Positions 1 through 9,188 of a stretch of 37,562 bases of DNA are shown here, piece after piece. The first letter of the stretch is position 1; every line of letters begins with the position of its first letter. Below the pieces are notes generated by a model. That model saw only the letters and a program-made list of their open reading frames with translations. It was not told the origin of the DNA and made no database searches. The position numbers were made by a program, and so were the translations under genes. This DNA is from an uncultured Collinsella sp. (GTDB taxonomy: Bacteria > Actinomycetota > Coriobacteriia > Coriobacteriales > Coriobacteriaceae), in contig CABUOF010000014.1 in assembly GCA_902493125.1 (NCBI GenBank), positions 1 through 37,562 on the forward strand. The letters are read 5' to 3'.

Positions 1-1687
1 TGATGCAGGTAAGATAGGTGTTGAGCGCGCTATTGGCACCCTCGCTGGCTCCCTCGACCCAATAGTTTGTCAGCTCCTCGGCGGGAACGGTGCCATAGTC
101 GTAGCCGCCGTGATTTTGCATCGTGACGTCAAAGATGAACTGCGGGGCTTCGTCGGTTCTAAGCAGGTCGAGTATCTTGTCGTAGGTGGCGTAGTCGCAT
201 ACGCCGGCATGGTAACAGGGCGCACCTTCGAAATCGCCGATTGAAAGAAAATCTCCGAAGCCCAGCTGCTGATAGATTTTATCTCGATGGTAGTTGACGG
301 GGTTTTGCGGGTGCATAGCGGTAGCGGTATACCCAAGCTCCTTAAGGTCCTTTGCCAGGCTGTTGACGCCATTCATCTGATATAGCTGATAGGGGATTTT
401 GCCTAATCCGACAAAGGCCGTTGTCGCTCCGGTCAAAAATTCGAATTCGGAGTTCGCCGTTCCGCCACCGGCGACCGAAGCGAGCATGGTGCCGCGAACA
501 AGTGTGTCGGGAAGCGAGTTGTAGAATGCGGGGCCGGTGTACCCGGCCGCCTGGAGCTGCTCAAAGCACGAAAGGTCGCTAAAACTCTCGTTCATGACGG
601 CAACAATCGTCGGCTTGATTTCATTGAACTGGGCAACGGCCGCCGCGCGCTGCTCGCTCGATCCATACGTGCTGTCGTAGGTGGCGGCGAGCTCCTGCTC
701 GATGCTCTGCGCCTCATCGGGCGTATAGTCTTCGGGCTTCTCAATGGGCAACTCGTTGACCATTTCGGTGAACGAAGTGATAAAACCCTGAGACGCATAC
801 GTGGTGATGGGCTGCCAACGGTCAAATCCAAAATTCAGCGCCTGCTCCAAGTCGATGCTGGAAAAGCCCGAGAGCCCCACAACGGTCACTAGCAGAAAAG
901 CGCAGAGGTTAGCGGCGATTGCGGGGAACACATGGGTGGGCGTACGGAGCTTTCTCGGTCGGATAAGCGAAAGAAGCCCCAGGGAAATCTCCAGCAGGGC
1001 TAGAGAGGTTACGATTCCGGCGGTAAAGGTAAACTCGTATCCCTCGCTCACTTCCATTGCGGTGCCAAGGGCCAAGATATCGCTTGGCAGGATGGCCTCA
1101 CCTTTAAACGTTATGACGAAGTGCTCGGCAATGCCAAGGATGCAACAGGCGACGGGCACGAGGGCCATGACGCCTCCATGACGCTGTCCCAGCAAATAAA
1201 GGGAGAGCAGAACCGTCGCGAGCAGCCCGACGGAAAACCCGAATGAGTTGGCGGGAATGCGATAGAACGTTTCGTTACAGGCAATTTCGAGTGAAACGAA
1301 CGAGAGCGCTGAAACAGCGGCGATGACAAGGATGTCACGGCAAATACAGGCAACCGTTCCCGTCGCAAGATCGGTTTGGTCGATAAGTCCCGAAACCAAG
1401 GGTTCGACAAGAAGTATGACGGCGGCAGCACCGAGCGCCGAATAAGAAAGGAGCCATAGGGAACTGTCCTCATTTACGAGCAATTGATTCGTAATCCATG
1501 CAGCTACCACGCCGAGCGGGATGAGGAGCGTCGCGCACCAAAAGACGCGGGCAATGGGCGGCTTTTCATTGTGTTTGATTGAAAAATACACGCGCACGAC
1601 GACGGCGGCCACGATAAGGACGGCGATGAATATGGGCAGATTGGCCATGTCGCTCGAAGTGATTTCAAGGGGGATATCTTCGGTCAT
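1..1687 (-). CDS. LTA synthase family sulfatase, C-terminus beyond window edge
   Basis: Partial gene read from the complement; 562 codons are present and the reading frame is still open at base 1. The start ATG (1685-1687) follows an AGAGGA ribosome-binding site. The first ~275 residues hold about eight hydrophobic segments, more than the five usual in LtaS. The extracellular alkaline-phosphatase-fold domain follows. Visible family motifs are MNESFSDL (Glu367, probable metal ligand), GGGTANSEFEFLTG (Thr410, probable nucleophile), MHPQNPVNYHRD and MQNHGGY. The metal-binding Asp/His near the C-terminus should lie off the window. Family members move glycerol-phosphate or related groups onto cell-surface polymers or glycolipids. 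The precise substrate cannot be told. It is divergent from uvrA across a 193-base gap. Confidence 0.88.
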   Translation of the reverse strand, partial: MTEDIPLEITSSDMANLPIFIAVLIVAAVVVRVYFSIKHNEKPPIARVFWCATLLIPLGVVAAWITNQLLVNEDSSLWLLSYSALGAAAVILLVEPLVSGLIDQTDLATGTVACICRDILVIAAVSALSFVSLEIACNETFYRIPANSFGFSVGLLATVLLSLYLLGQRHGGVMALVPVACCILGIAEHFVITFKGEAILPSDILALGTAMEVSEGYEFTFTAGIVTSLALLEISLGLLSLIRPRKLRTPTHVFPAIAANLCAFLLVTVVGLSGFSSIDLEQALNFGFDRWQPITTYASQGFITSFTEMVNELPIEKPEDYTPDEAQSIEQELAATYDSTYGSSEQRAAAVAQFNEIKPTIVAVMNESFSDLSCFEQLQAAGYTGPAFYNSLPDTLVRGTMLASVAGGGTANSEFEFLTGATTAFVGLGKIPYQLYQMNGVNSLAKDLKELGYTATAMHPQNPVNYHRDKIYQQLGFGDFLSIGDFEGAPCYHAGVCDYATYDKILDLLRTDEAPQFIFDVTMQNHGGYDYGTVPAEELTNYWVEGASEGANSALNTYLTCI

Positions 1688-1699
1688 GGACGTTCCTCT

Positions 1700-1737
1700 G
1701 TTACAGCAAATTAAGTTCAGTATTAGATTACTGTAAC
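1700..1737. promoter_or_regulatory. Inverted repeat upstream of the LTA synthase-like gene
   Basis: GTTACAG (1700-1706) and CTGTAAC (1731-1737) form a perfect 7-base inverted repeat with 24 AT-rich bases between. It lies just upstream of the minus-strand start, overlapping its ribosome-binding region. It could be an operator or a 5'-UTR hairpin; the sequence does not decide between them. Confidence 0.3.
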
Positions 1738-1805
1738 CTTTCCACGGCATTTCGAGAAACAAAGCGCCCGATACGCAAAGCTAAAGGTCTGCGAATCTTG
1801 TATTA

Positions 1806-1819
1806 CGAACATCTGTGCG
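1806..1819 (+). promoter_or_regulatory. Candidate LexA (SOS) box upstream of uvrA
   Basis: CGAACATCTGTGCG matches 12 of 14 positions of the Gram-positive/actinobacterial LexA consensus CGAACATATGTTCG. It sits 62 bases upstream of the uvrA start, where SOS operators of uvrA genes are commonly found. No convincing -35/-10 pair was identified around it, so the promoter itself is not called. Confidence 0.55.
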
Positions 1820-1880
1820 CGTCGAGTGCGCTAAACTCATCGACAGTATGATTCGATGCAATAGGAGGCAAGGAGCTTCC

Positions 1881-4760
1881 ATGTCTGATTCTTCTATCGT
1901 TATTCGCGGCGCTCGTGAGCACAACCTCCGTGATATCGATGTTTCCATTCCGCGCGACCAACTCGTGGTCATTACCGGTCTTTCTGGCTCGGGCAAGAGT
2001 TCGCTGGCATTTGACACTATCTATGCCGAGGGCCAGCGTCGATACGTCGAGAGTCTTTCGAGCTATGCGCGCCAGTTCTTGGGCCAGATGGACAAACCCG
2101 ACTTGGATTCAATCGACGGCCTTTCGCCGGCGGTGTCGATCGACCAAAAGACGACGTCTAAAAACCCTCGCTCGACGGTTGGCACCGTAACCGAGATTTA
2201 TGACTATCTGCGCCTGCTGTTCGCCCGTGTGGGCACTCCGCACTGTCCCGAATGCGGCCGCGTCATTGAGCGTCAGACGACCGACCAGGTTGCCGACAAG
2301 GTCTTGGCGGCGGGGGAGGGCCGTCGCGCGTTTGTGCTGGCACCGGTGGTGCGCGGGCGAAAAGGCGAGTACACCAAACTGTTTGAGGACCTTCGCGCCG
2401 AGGGCTTTAGCCGCGTGCGTGTCGACGGTGAAGTGCGCTCGCTCGACGATCCGACCGATCTGGACAAGAAGTTCAAGCACGATATCGAGGTCGTGGTCGA
2501 TCGCATCGTGATCCGTGAGAACTCTCTGGGCCGTATCGCCGAGTCTGTTGAGCAGGCGACCGCGCTGGCTCACGGCAATGTAAACGTGTACATGCTGCCC
2601 GATCGTGATGCTCCCGAGGGGACCGAGGGCGAGCTGCTGGAGTATTCGTTGGCCTTGGCGTGCCCGGAGCATGGTCACTCCATTGACGATCTTCAGCCGC
2701 GTGATTTTTCGTTCAACGCTCCCTATGGCGCATGTCCTGAGTGCGACGGCCTGGGCTTTAAGAAAACCGTTGATGCCGAGGCGTTGATCGAGGACCCCTC
2801 GAAGTCCATTGCCGACGGAGTCTTTGGTAGCCTGTTTGGCAACTCGAACTACTATCCGCAGATTTTTGCTGCGGTCTGCAAACACTTTAAGGTGAGCACC
2901 GATACGCCGTGGGAGGACTTGCCCCCTCGCGTGCGTCGTGCATTCTTGGATGGCCTGGGCGATACGAAGATCTCGGTCGACTACCAAAAGCTCGACGGAC
3001 GTCGCAGCCAGTGGGATACCAAGTTTTCGGGCGTTCGCAACATCCTGTACGAACGCTATACCGAGACGACGAACGAGAACACCAAGGCGCGCCTGGAGAA
3101 GTACATTCGCGAGGAGCCGTGCTCGAGCTGCCACGGCGCTCGTTTGCGCCCTGAGATGCTCGCCGTCACCGTGGGCGGCAAGTCCATTTACGAGGTCTGT
3201 TGCCTGTCGTGCCGTGAATCGCTCGAGTTTTTTGAGGGCCTGGAACTCACCGAGCGCCAACAGTTTATCGGCGGCCGTATCGTCAAGGAAATCCTGGAGC
3301 GCTTGCGTTTTCTGGTCGATGTTGGACTCGACTATCTGACGCTCGATCGTGCCTCGGCGACGCTTTCCGGTGGCGAGGCGCAGCGTATTCGCCTGGCAAC
3401 GCAGATCGGCGCGGGTCTCATGGGCGTGCTCTATATTCTGGACGAGCCCTCGATCGGTCTTCATCAGCGTGACAACGAGCGCTTGATCAAGACGCTCGAG
3501 CGCCTGCGCGATATCGGCAATACCGTTATCGTCGTCGAACACGACGAGGATACAATCCGTGCCGCCGATTACGTGATCGACATGGGGCCCGGCGCCGGCG
3601 TCAACGGCGGACACGTAGTCGCGGCGGGAACGCCTGCCGATATCATGGCGTGTCCTGAGTCGATGACGGGCGCTTATCTGACCGGCAAACGAATGATCCG
3701 GGTGCCTGATGAACGGCGCAAGCCCGGTCGCGGCTGCCTTAAAATTACGGGCGCTCGAGCCAACAACCTCAAAAACGTTACTGCCAAAATCGAGTTTGGT
3801 ACGCTTACGGTTGTTACCGGCGTGTCGGGATCGGGCAAGAGCTCCCTGGTTACCGATACCATTGCGCCTGCCCTTACGAATGCCATTCACCGTTCGACGC
3901 GCCCTGTGGGTCCATATAAGAAAATCGAGGGCATCGAGTGTATCGATAAGGTTATCGATATCGACCAGTCGCCGATTGGCCGCACGCCGCGTTCCAACCC
4001 TGCTACCTATATCGGCCTGTGGGATGATCTTCGCGCGCTGTTTGCGAGTACGCCGGAGTCGAAGGCGCGCGGCTACTCGCCGGGTCGTTTCTCCTTTAAT
4101 GTGAGTGGCGGGCGCTGTGAGGCGTGCAAGGGCGACGGGCAGATCAAGATCGAGATGCACTTCCTTCCCGATATCTACGTTCCCTGCGAAGTTTGCGGCG
4201 GTAAACGCTACAACCGCGAGACACTCGAGGTCACCTACCGTGGCAAGACCATCTCGGACGTGCTCGACATGAGCGTCACCGAGGCGCTGGCCTTCTTTGG
4301 GAATATCCCGCAGATTAAGCGCAAGCTCCAGACGCTGTACGATGTAGGCTTGGGCTACGTGAGCCTGGGCCAGCCCGCCACGACGCTTTCGGGCGGCGAG
4401 GCGCAGCGTGTGAAACTCGCCAAGGAGCTTCATCGACGCCAGACGGGCAAGACGTTCTATATTTTGGACGAGCCGACGACCGGCCTTCATTTTGAGGACG
4501 TCCGCCAGCTGCTCGATGTGCTGCAGCGCTTGGTCGATGCGGGCAACACGGTGCTGGTGATTGAACACAACCTTGATGTCATCAAGGTTGCCGACCGCCT
4601 GATCGATATGGGTCCCGAGGGCGGTAACGGCGGCGGAACCGTCGTGGTTTCGGGCACACCGGAGCAGGTTGCGGACTGTCCGCAGAGTTATACGGGCAAG
4701 TTTTTGGCGCCGTTGCTCAGGCGTGACCGGGAGCGTCAGGCTCAACTTGATGCTCAATAA
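1881..4760 (+). CDS. uvrA: Excinuclease ABC subunit UvrA
   Basis: DNA-damage recognition ATPase of nucleotide excision repair; it loads UvrB on lesions, after which UvrC cuts. The 959-residue length is typical. Two ABC modules are visible. The first has Walker A GLSGSGKSS (residues 33-41), a CPECG zinc-binding cysteine pair, LSGGEAQR and YILDEPSIGLH. The second has GVSGSGKSS, the CEACKGDG / CEVCGGKRYN zinc module, LSGGEAQR and YILDEPTTGLH. The ATG at 1881 is chosen over upstream in-frame starts because AGGAGG and AAGGAG lie just before it and the protein then begins MSDSSIVIRGAREHN, as family members do. uvrC lies downstream at 7080 with two unrelated genes between. A LexA-box candidate upstream suggests SOS induction. 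Confidence 0.97.
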   Translation: MSDSSIVIRGAREHNLRDIDVSIPRDQLVVITGLSGSGKSSLAFDTIYAEGQRRYVESLSSYARQFLGQMDKPDLDSIDGLSPAVSIDQKTTSKNPRSTVGTVTEIYDYLRLLFARVGTPHCPECGRVIERQTTDQVADKVLAAGEGRRAFVLAPVVRGRKGEYTKLFEDLRAEGFSRVRVDGEVRSLDDPTDLDKKFKHDIEVVVDRIVIRENSLGRIAESVEQATALAHGNVNVYMLPDRDAPEGTEGELLEYSLALACPEHGHSIDDLQPRDFSFNAPYGACPECDGLGFKKTVDAEALIEDPSKSIADGVFGSLFGNSNYYPQIFAAVCKHFKVSTDTPWEDLPPRVRRAFLDGLGDTKISVDYQKLDGRRSQWDTKFSGVRNILYERYTETTNENTKARLEKYIREEPCSSCHGARLRPEMLAVTVGGKSIYEVCCLSCRESLEFFEGLELTERQQFIGGRIVKEILERLRFLVDVGLDYLTLDRASATLSGGEAQRIRLATQIGAGLMGVLYILDEPSIGLHQRDNERLIKTLERLRDIGNTVIVVEHDEDTIRAADYVIDMGPGAGVNGGHVVAAGTPADIMACPESMTGAYLTGKRMIRVPDERRKPGRGCLKITGARANNLKNVTAKIEFGTLTVVTGVSGSGKSSLVTDTIAPALTNAIHRSTRPVGPYKKIEGIECIDKVIDIDQSPIGRTPRSNPATYIGLWDDLRALFASTPESKARGYSPGRFSFNVSGGRCEACKGDGQIKIEMHFLPDIYVPCEVCGGKRYNRETLEVTYRGKTISDVLDMSVTEALAFFGNIPQIKRKLQTLYDVGLGYVSLGQPATTLSGGEAQRVKLAKELHRRQTGKTFYILDEPTTGLHFEDVRQLLDVLQRLVDAGNTVLVIEHNLDVIKVADRLIDMGPEGGNGGGTVVVSGTPEQVADCPQSYTGKFLAPLLRRDRERQAQLDAQ

Positions 4761-4780
4761 ATAGGCGATTCAGTTTATGG

Positions 4781-4811
4781 GCGCCATCGACTCCTTGTGA
4801 TTCGATGGCGC
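4781..4811 (+). terminator. Hairpin after uvrA
   Basis: GCGCCATCGA and TCGATGGCGC form a perfect 10-base-pair stem with an 11-base loop, 20 bases past the uvrA stop. The T-tract after it is poor, so termination may be weak or factor-assisted. Confidence 0.5.
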
Positions 4812-4892
4812 TTGCTGTGCCGAAGTGACGTATGCAGCCGAATTGGACATATACTTAATCCTTGCGTCCGAATGCGAGGGAAAGGATATGTC

Positions 4893-5393
4893 ATGGCAAA
4901 GGCTGTAAAGACGCCAAAAACCAATGCGATGCGCGAGCTGGAAAGCGCCGGCATTTCCTATGTTCTACATACGTACGAAGACGATGGTGATGAGTCGGTG
5001 GGCCTGGGTGTCGCGATTTCGGAGCAGCTTGGCGAGGAGCCCGGTCAAGGATTTAAGACTTTGGTCTGCGTGACACCGTCCAACGACTATGTCGTGTGCT
5101 GTATCCCTGTTGCCGACGAGCTCGATCTAAAGTCCGCCGCGCGTGCCGCGGGGGAGAAGTCCTTGGCCATGATGCATGTGAAGGATTTGCTTGCGGCGAC
5201 TGGCTACGTTCGCGGCGGCTGCAGCCCGGTCGGTATGAAAAAACGCTACCGGACGCTCATTGATGAGACATGTGTCCTTTGGGATACCATTTTTATTTCG
5301 GGAGGCAAGCGTGGTTATCAGCTCGAGCTTGCACCCGATGATTTAATTGCATTTTGCGGGGCGACGGTTGCCGCGATTACGAGAGAGGACTGA
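4893..5393 (+). CDS. ybaK: YbaK/EbsC-type Cys-tRNA(Pro) deacylase
   Basis: Predicted 166-residue cytosolic editing enzyme that hydrolyses Cys mischarged on tRNA-Pro. The fold-specific pattern is present: KTLVCVTPSNDYVVCCIPVADELDLKS in the centre and GGCSPVGMKK followed by ISGGKRGYQLELAPDDLI near the C-terminus, as in YbaK rather than ProX or the ProRS INS domain. An in-frame upstream extension to 4797 overlaps the uvrA terminator. The ATG at 4893 is preferred because GAGGGAAAGG precedes it and MAKAVKTPKTNAMRELESAGI matches the usual N-terminus. The stop is 3 bases before murJ, so the two are probably cotranscribed. Weak promoter elements (GTGACG 4825-4830, TATACT 4850-4855, 19-base spacing) are visible upstream. 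Confidence 0.88.
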   Translation: MAKAVKTPKTNAMRELESAGISYVLHTYEDDGDESVGLGVAISEQLGEEPGQGFKTLVCVTPSNDYVVCCIPVADELDLKSAARAAGEKSLAMMHVKDLLAATGYVRGGCSPVGMKKRYRTLIDETCVLWDTIFISGGKRGYQLELAPDDLIAFCGATVAAITRED

Positions 5394-5396
5394 GCG

Positions 5397-7079
5397 ATGC
5401 CGCAGGAAGAATTGAAGCGCGGAGCTCATTTTGCAAAAGAATCTGCGCCTCAGACACCCTCATCCGAAGCTTCTTCGTCTCTAGATGACACTGACGACAT
5501 GGGCTCGTCGGACTACTCCACGGTTGGTCGTTCCGCCGGGCTTATGACCATCCTGACCATTGTGTCTCGCGTCACCGGTTTTATCCGCACGTGGGCAATG
5601 GCGGCCGCTATCGGCATGTCGCTGCTCTCGTCCTCCTATCAGGTCGCCAACAACCTGCCCAATATGCTCTACGAACTCGTGATGGGCGGCATGCTCGTGA
5701 CGGCGTTTTTGCCCGTGTACATGGGCGTGAGGCGTGAGCAGGGTCGCGAGGCCTCGAACGAGTACGTGGGCAACCTGCTCGGCATTCTGCTTTTGGTGCT
5801 GGGTGGCATTTCGTTGCTGGGGACCGTGTTCGCCCCGGGCTTTATCTGGACGCAATCGTTCCTTTCGGGTGACGGCGGCAGCATGGATACCGCTGCGTTC
5901 ATGTTCCGTTTCTTTGCCATCCAGATTCTGTTTTATGGTTTGGGCTCGGTGTTCTCGGGCGTTCTCAACGCACACCGCGACTACTTCTGGTCGACGTTTG
6001 CCCCGGTCCTCAACAATGTGATCGTCATTGCGAGCTTTATGGGTTTTGCGCCCGTGTCCGCACAGTTTGGCGAACGTGCCGGCATCATCTTGATTGCGGC
6101 CGGTACGACCCTCGGTGTCTTTGTTCAGATGGCATGTCAGATTCCCGCGCTTGGCAAGCACGGCGTGCATCCCCATATCCATATCGACTTTAAGGACCCC
6201 GCGCTGCGCCAGACGATTGCGCTCGGTATCCCGACGCTGCTCGCCACGGTGTGCATGTTTGTCTCGACTTCTATCACCAACGCTGCCGCGCTGGTGGTCC
6301 AGCCCGAGACGGGTCCTTCCGTCATCGCCTATGCGCGCCTGTGGTACACGCTGCCCTACGCGCTGATTGCCGCCTCGCTTTCGACGGCGCTCTATACCGA
6401 GCTCTCTCATGACGCACAGGAGAAGGATTACGACAGCGTTCGCACGGGCATTTCGCGTGGCGTCGCCCAGATGCTGTTCTTCCTGATTCCGTTCGCACTG
6501 TACCTGATTGTCTTCGCACGTCCGCTCAACATGATTTACTGTGCCGGCAAGTTCGATGAATCCGGCGTGGCGCTGGTGTCCGAGTACCTTGTCTACCTGG
6601 CGCTCTCGCTGCCGCTCTACGGCGTGGTCGTGTTGATGCAGAAGAGCTTCTCTGCCTTGCTCGACATGAAGCCCTATAGCCGCTATTGCCTGTATTCCGC
6701 CATCGGCCAGGCTGGCTCGGTTCTGCTGTTTGGCGTTGTGCTGGGCTTCGGTATGCCGGCAATCGCGCTTTCGTATGTTGTCGACTACGTGATCTTGGTC
6801 GGCTGTTCGCTGTGGTGGCTGCGTCGTCGCCTGCGTGGCCTTCAGGTCAAATCTATCCTGCATGGCGGTTTCTTTGGCCTTTTGCTCGGCGGCCTAGGGG
6901 CTGCCGCAGGCGCCGGCGTCATGTGGGCGCTTGAACACTTTGTCGGGGTACTTGGCGGCTCGATTCTGATTACTCTTGGCTATGTTTGCGTTGCGGGTGT
7001 CGTCTCGCTTGCTGTTACCTTTGGCCTTGCCGTCGTTCTTAAGATGCCCGAGGTCTCGGCGCTGCTTCGTCGCAAGTAG
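5397..7079 (+). CDS. murJ: Lipid II flippase MurJ
   Basis: A 560-residue polytopic membrane protein of the MurJ/MviN branch of the MOP superfamily, which moves lipid II across the cytoplasmic membrane for peptidoglycan synthesis. After a ~40-residue soluble, acidic/Ser-rich N-terminal tail come about 14 hydrophobic segments. Characteristic stretches are SRVTGFIRTWAMA in the first helix region and ANNLPNMLYELVMGGML in the second. Those arginines line the cavity in studied MurJ proteins. The ATG lies 3 bases after the ybaK stop and uvrC begins immediately after the murJ stop, so ybaK-murJ-uvrC look like one transcription unit. The soluble tail is longer than in E. coli MurJ; cytoplasmic extensions are known in actinobacterial MurJ proteins. 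Confidence 0.93.
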   Translation: MPQEELKRGAHFAKESAPQTPSSEASSSLDDTDDMGSSDYSTVGRSAGLMTILTIVSRVTGFIRTWAMAAAIGMSLLSSSYQVANNLPNMLYELVMGGMLVTAFLPVYMGVRREQGREASNEYVGNLLGILLLVLGGISLLGTVFAPGFIWTQSFLSGDGGSMDTAAFMFRFFAIQILFYGLGSVFSGVLNAHRDYFWSTFAPVLNNVIVIASFMGFAPVSAQFGERAGIILIAAGTTLGVFVQMACQIPALGKHGVHPHIHIDFKDPALRQTIALGIPTLLATVCMFVSTSITNAAALVVQPETGPSVIAYARLWYTLPYALIAASLSTALYTELSHDAQEKDYDSVRTGISRGVAQMLFFLIPFALYLIVFARPLNMIYCAGKFDESGVALVSEYLVYLALSLPLYGVVVLMQKSFSALLDMKPYSRYCLYSAIGQAGSVLLFGVVLGFGMPAIALSYVVDYVILVGCSLWWLRRRLRGLQVKSILHGGFFGLLLGGLGAAAGAGVMWALEHFVGVLGGSILITLGYVCVAGVVSLAVTFGLAVVLKMPEVSALLRRK

Positions 7080-9026
7080 GTGCGTGTGGCCGGTCACGAC
7101 AACATTCCAACACTCGCCGAGCAGGTTTCGCGCGTTCCCACGCAGCCCGGATGTTACCTTTGGAAAGATGCCAAGGGCGATGTCATCTACGTTGGCAAGG
7201 CGAAAAACCTGCGTTCCCGTATGCGCCAGTACGTGACGCTGCAGGATGAGCGCCAAAAAATACCGCTCATGATGCAATTGGTTGCGAGCTTTGACTACAT
7301 CGTTGTCGAAACCGAGCATGAGGCGCTTGTACTCGAGCGCAATTTGATTGGTCAGTACCATCCGTACTTTAACGTCGACCTCAAGGATGACAAGAGCTAC
7401 CCCTTTATCGCCATTACAAAGGGCGACCTGTATCCCGCTATCAAATATACGCGCGAGCGTCATAAGCCGGGAACGCGTTATTTTGGTCCCTATACCGATA
7501 GCCGTGCGGCACGTGAGACGATAGATACGCTGCGCAAGGTTATCCCCATCTGCTCCGCATCCTGTGCGGAGTGGCGTCGTTGTCGTCGTATCGTCGAGTC
7601 CCACAGGGGCGAGGAAGACATCGTCAATATGATTTGCGCGCAAAACGGGCGTCCCTGCTTTGACTACCATGTCGGGCGCGGCCCGGGTGCGTGTGTCGGC
7701 GCGATTTCTCCTACGGACTATGCCAAGAACGTCAAACGTGTCGAGCGCTTTTTGTCGGGCCATCGCAAGGATGTCGTCGATGAGCTGACCTCCGAGATGA
7801 CGGATGCCGCCGAGGCGCTCGACTTTGAGCGCGCGGCACGCGTCAAACGTCGTTTGGAGGTCATCAGGGGTCTGGACGACCGTCAGCAAGTCGTTTTTCC
7901 CTCCAGTGTCGATATCGATGTCATCGGTTTCTATCGCGAGGAGACCATCTCCGCCGCTTGCGTCTTTGTCGTGCGTGAGGGTCGAACGGTTCGAACCTGC
8001 GAGTTTATTCTCGATAAGGGTTTGGATGTCGACGAAGAGGAACTTCAATCGGGCTTTCTTAAGCGCTATTACGACGAGACGGCTGATATTCCAGCTGAGA
8101 TAAACCTCTCTGTCGAGCTTGAGGATGCGGAGGCGCTGGGGGAGTGGCTTGCAGGCAAGCGCGAGCGTTCCTGCCATCTCCATAGGCCGCAGCGTGGCGA
8201 AAAGCACCGTTTGCTCGATATGGCATCCAAAAATGCGCGCCATGCCCTCATGCGCTACATGATGCGAACGGGGTACGCTGACGACCGCACCAATCAAGCG
8301 CTCCTGGAGCTCGAAAGCGCGCTGGCGCTGCCGGCGCCGCCGATGCGTATCGAGTGCTTCGATATCTCGACGCTGCATGGAACCTTTACGGTCGCCTCGA
8401 TGGTGGTGTTTACCAACGGACGCGCTGACAAGAGCCAGTACCGTCGTTTTAAAATTCAGGCCGAATTGGACGAGGCAAACGACTTCGTGTCGATGTCCGA
8501 GGTTTTGGGACGACGCTATGCTCCCGAGCGCATGGTCGACGAGCGCTTTGGCTCGCGCCCCGATTTGCTCGTTGTCGATGGCGGTAAGCCGCAATTGACC
8601 GCTGCGATCAAGCAACTTGAGGCTCTTGGGCTCGATATACCGGTTTGTGGCTTGGCGAAGGCCGATGAGGAAGTTTTCGTGCCTTGGGACGAGACTCCCG
8701 TCGTGCTGCCGACCGGGTCTGCTTCGCTCTATCTAATTAAACAGGTTCGCGATGAATCGCACCGTTTTGCCATCACGTTCCATCGCGAGTTGCGCGATAA
8801 AGCCATGACGGTTTCGGTACTCGATGACGTTCCAGGCGTGGGACCCACCAGAAAACGTGCCCTTATGCGCCATTTTGGCTCGATGAAGCGTTTGCGCGCG
8901 GCGAGCGAGCAAGAGATCGCGGAAGTTCGCGGCATACCTGCCGATGTTGCCAAGGCGGTCCACGAGGCGCTCGTTGCATGGAATGCCGAGCGCGCCGAGG
9001 CGGCGGCTGGCCATTCCGATAGCTAA
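7080..9026 (+). CDS. uvrC: Excinuclease ABC subunit UvrC
   Basis: Dual-incision nuclease of nucleotide excision repair, 648 residues. Domains in order: GIY-YIG nuclease (CYLWKDAKGDVIYVGKAKNL, residues ~25-44), a cysteine-rich region (~155-206), a UVR motif that contacts UvrB (~240-275, ALDFERAARVKRRLEVI), an RNase H-like nuclease (IECFDISTLHGT...), and C-terminal helix-hairpin-helix repeats (VPGVGPTRKRALMRHFG). The GTG at 7080 directly abuts the murJ stop; a second GTG at 7086 has a better-spaced GTAGG and is an alternative. The cysteine region is unusual: RPC193 and C205 align with E. coli C166 and C178, but the position of E. coli C174 is Gly201. There are also extra cysteines (158, 162, 168, 186) and an insertion. 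Confidence 0.95.
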   Translation: MRVAGHDNIPTLAEQVSRVPTQPGCYLWKDAKGDVIYVGKAKNLRSRMRQYVTLQDERQKIPLMMQLVASFDYIVVETEHEALVLERNLIGQYHPYFNVDLKDDKSYPFIAITKGDLYPAIKYTRERHKPGTRYFGPYTDSRAARETIDTLRKVIPICSASCAEWRRCRRIVESHRGEEDIVNMICAQNGRPCFDYHVGRGPGACVGAISPTDYAKNVKRVERFLSGHRKDVVDELTSEMTDAAEALDFERAARVKRRLEVIRGLDDRQQVVFPSSVDIDVIGFYREETISAACVFVVREGRTVRTCEFILDKGLDVDEEELQSGFLKRYYDETADIPAEINLSVELEDAEALGEWLAGKRERSCHLHRPQRGEKHRLLDMASKNARHALMRYMMRTGYADDRTNQALLELESALALPAPPMRIECFDISTLHGTFTVASMVVFTNGRADKSQYRRFKIQAELDEANDFVSMSEVLGRRYAPERMVDERFGSRPDLLVVDGGKPQLTAAIKQLEALGLDIPVCGLAKADEEVFVPWDETPVVLPTGSASLYLIKQVRDESHRFAITFHRELRDKAMTVSVLDDVPGVGPTRKRALMRHFGSMKRLRAASEQEIAEVRGIPADVAKAVHEALVAWNAERAEAAAGHSDS

Positions 9027-9125
9027 ACACGAGCCAAACAACTGATATACATGATTGCGCGATTTTCAACCATTTATTTCGCCATGATTGCCTGCTGGTT
9101 TCGGGTTTTATTAACGCTAAAACGT

Positions 9126-9157
9126 TTGACTAACCCAAGCGAAAACCATGCTATCCT
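9126..9157 (+). promoter_or_regulatory. Candidate promoter of the sialic acid operon
   Basis: TTGACT (9126-9131) and an extended -10, TGC-TATCCT (9149-9157), stand 20 bases apart, longer than the ideal 17. The palindromic AAAACGTTT (9119-9127) overlaps the -35 and would suit a repressor. Transcription from here would give a leader of about 225 bases before the ATG at 9390. Bases 9027-9118 show nothing recognisable, including no clear uvrC terminator. Confidence 0.45.
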
Positions 9158-9188
9158 GCGGGTTGACGAAGACTGATATCTCACCTCG

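Noticed and set aside
2109..4757. 882-codon minus-strand frame opposite uvrA
   Set aside because: Antisense shadow of a conserved gene, with no recognisable domain and no ribosome-binding site of note.
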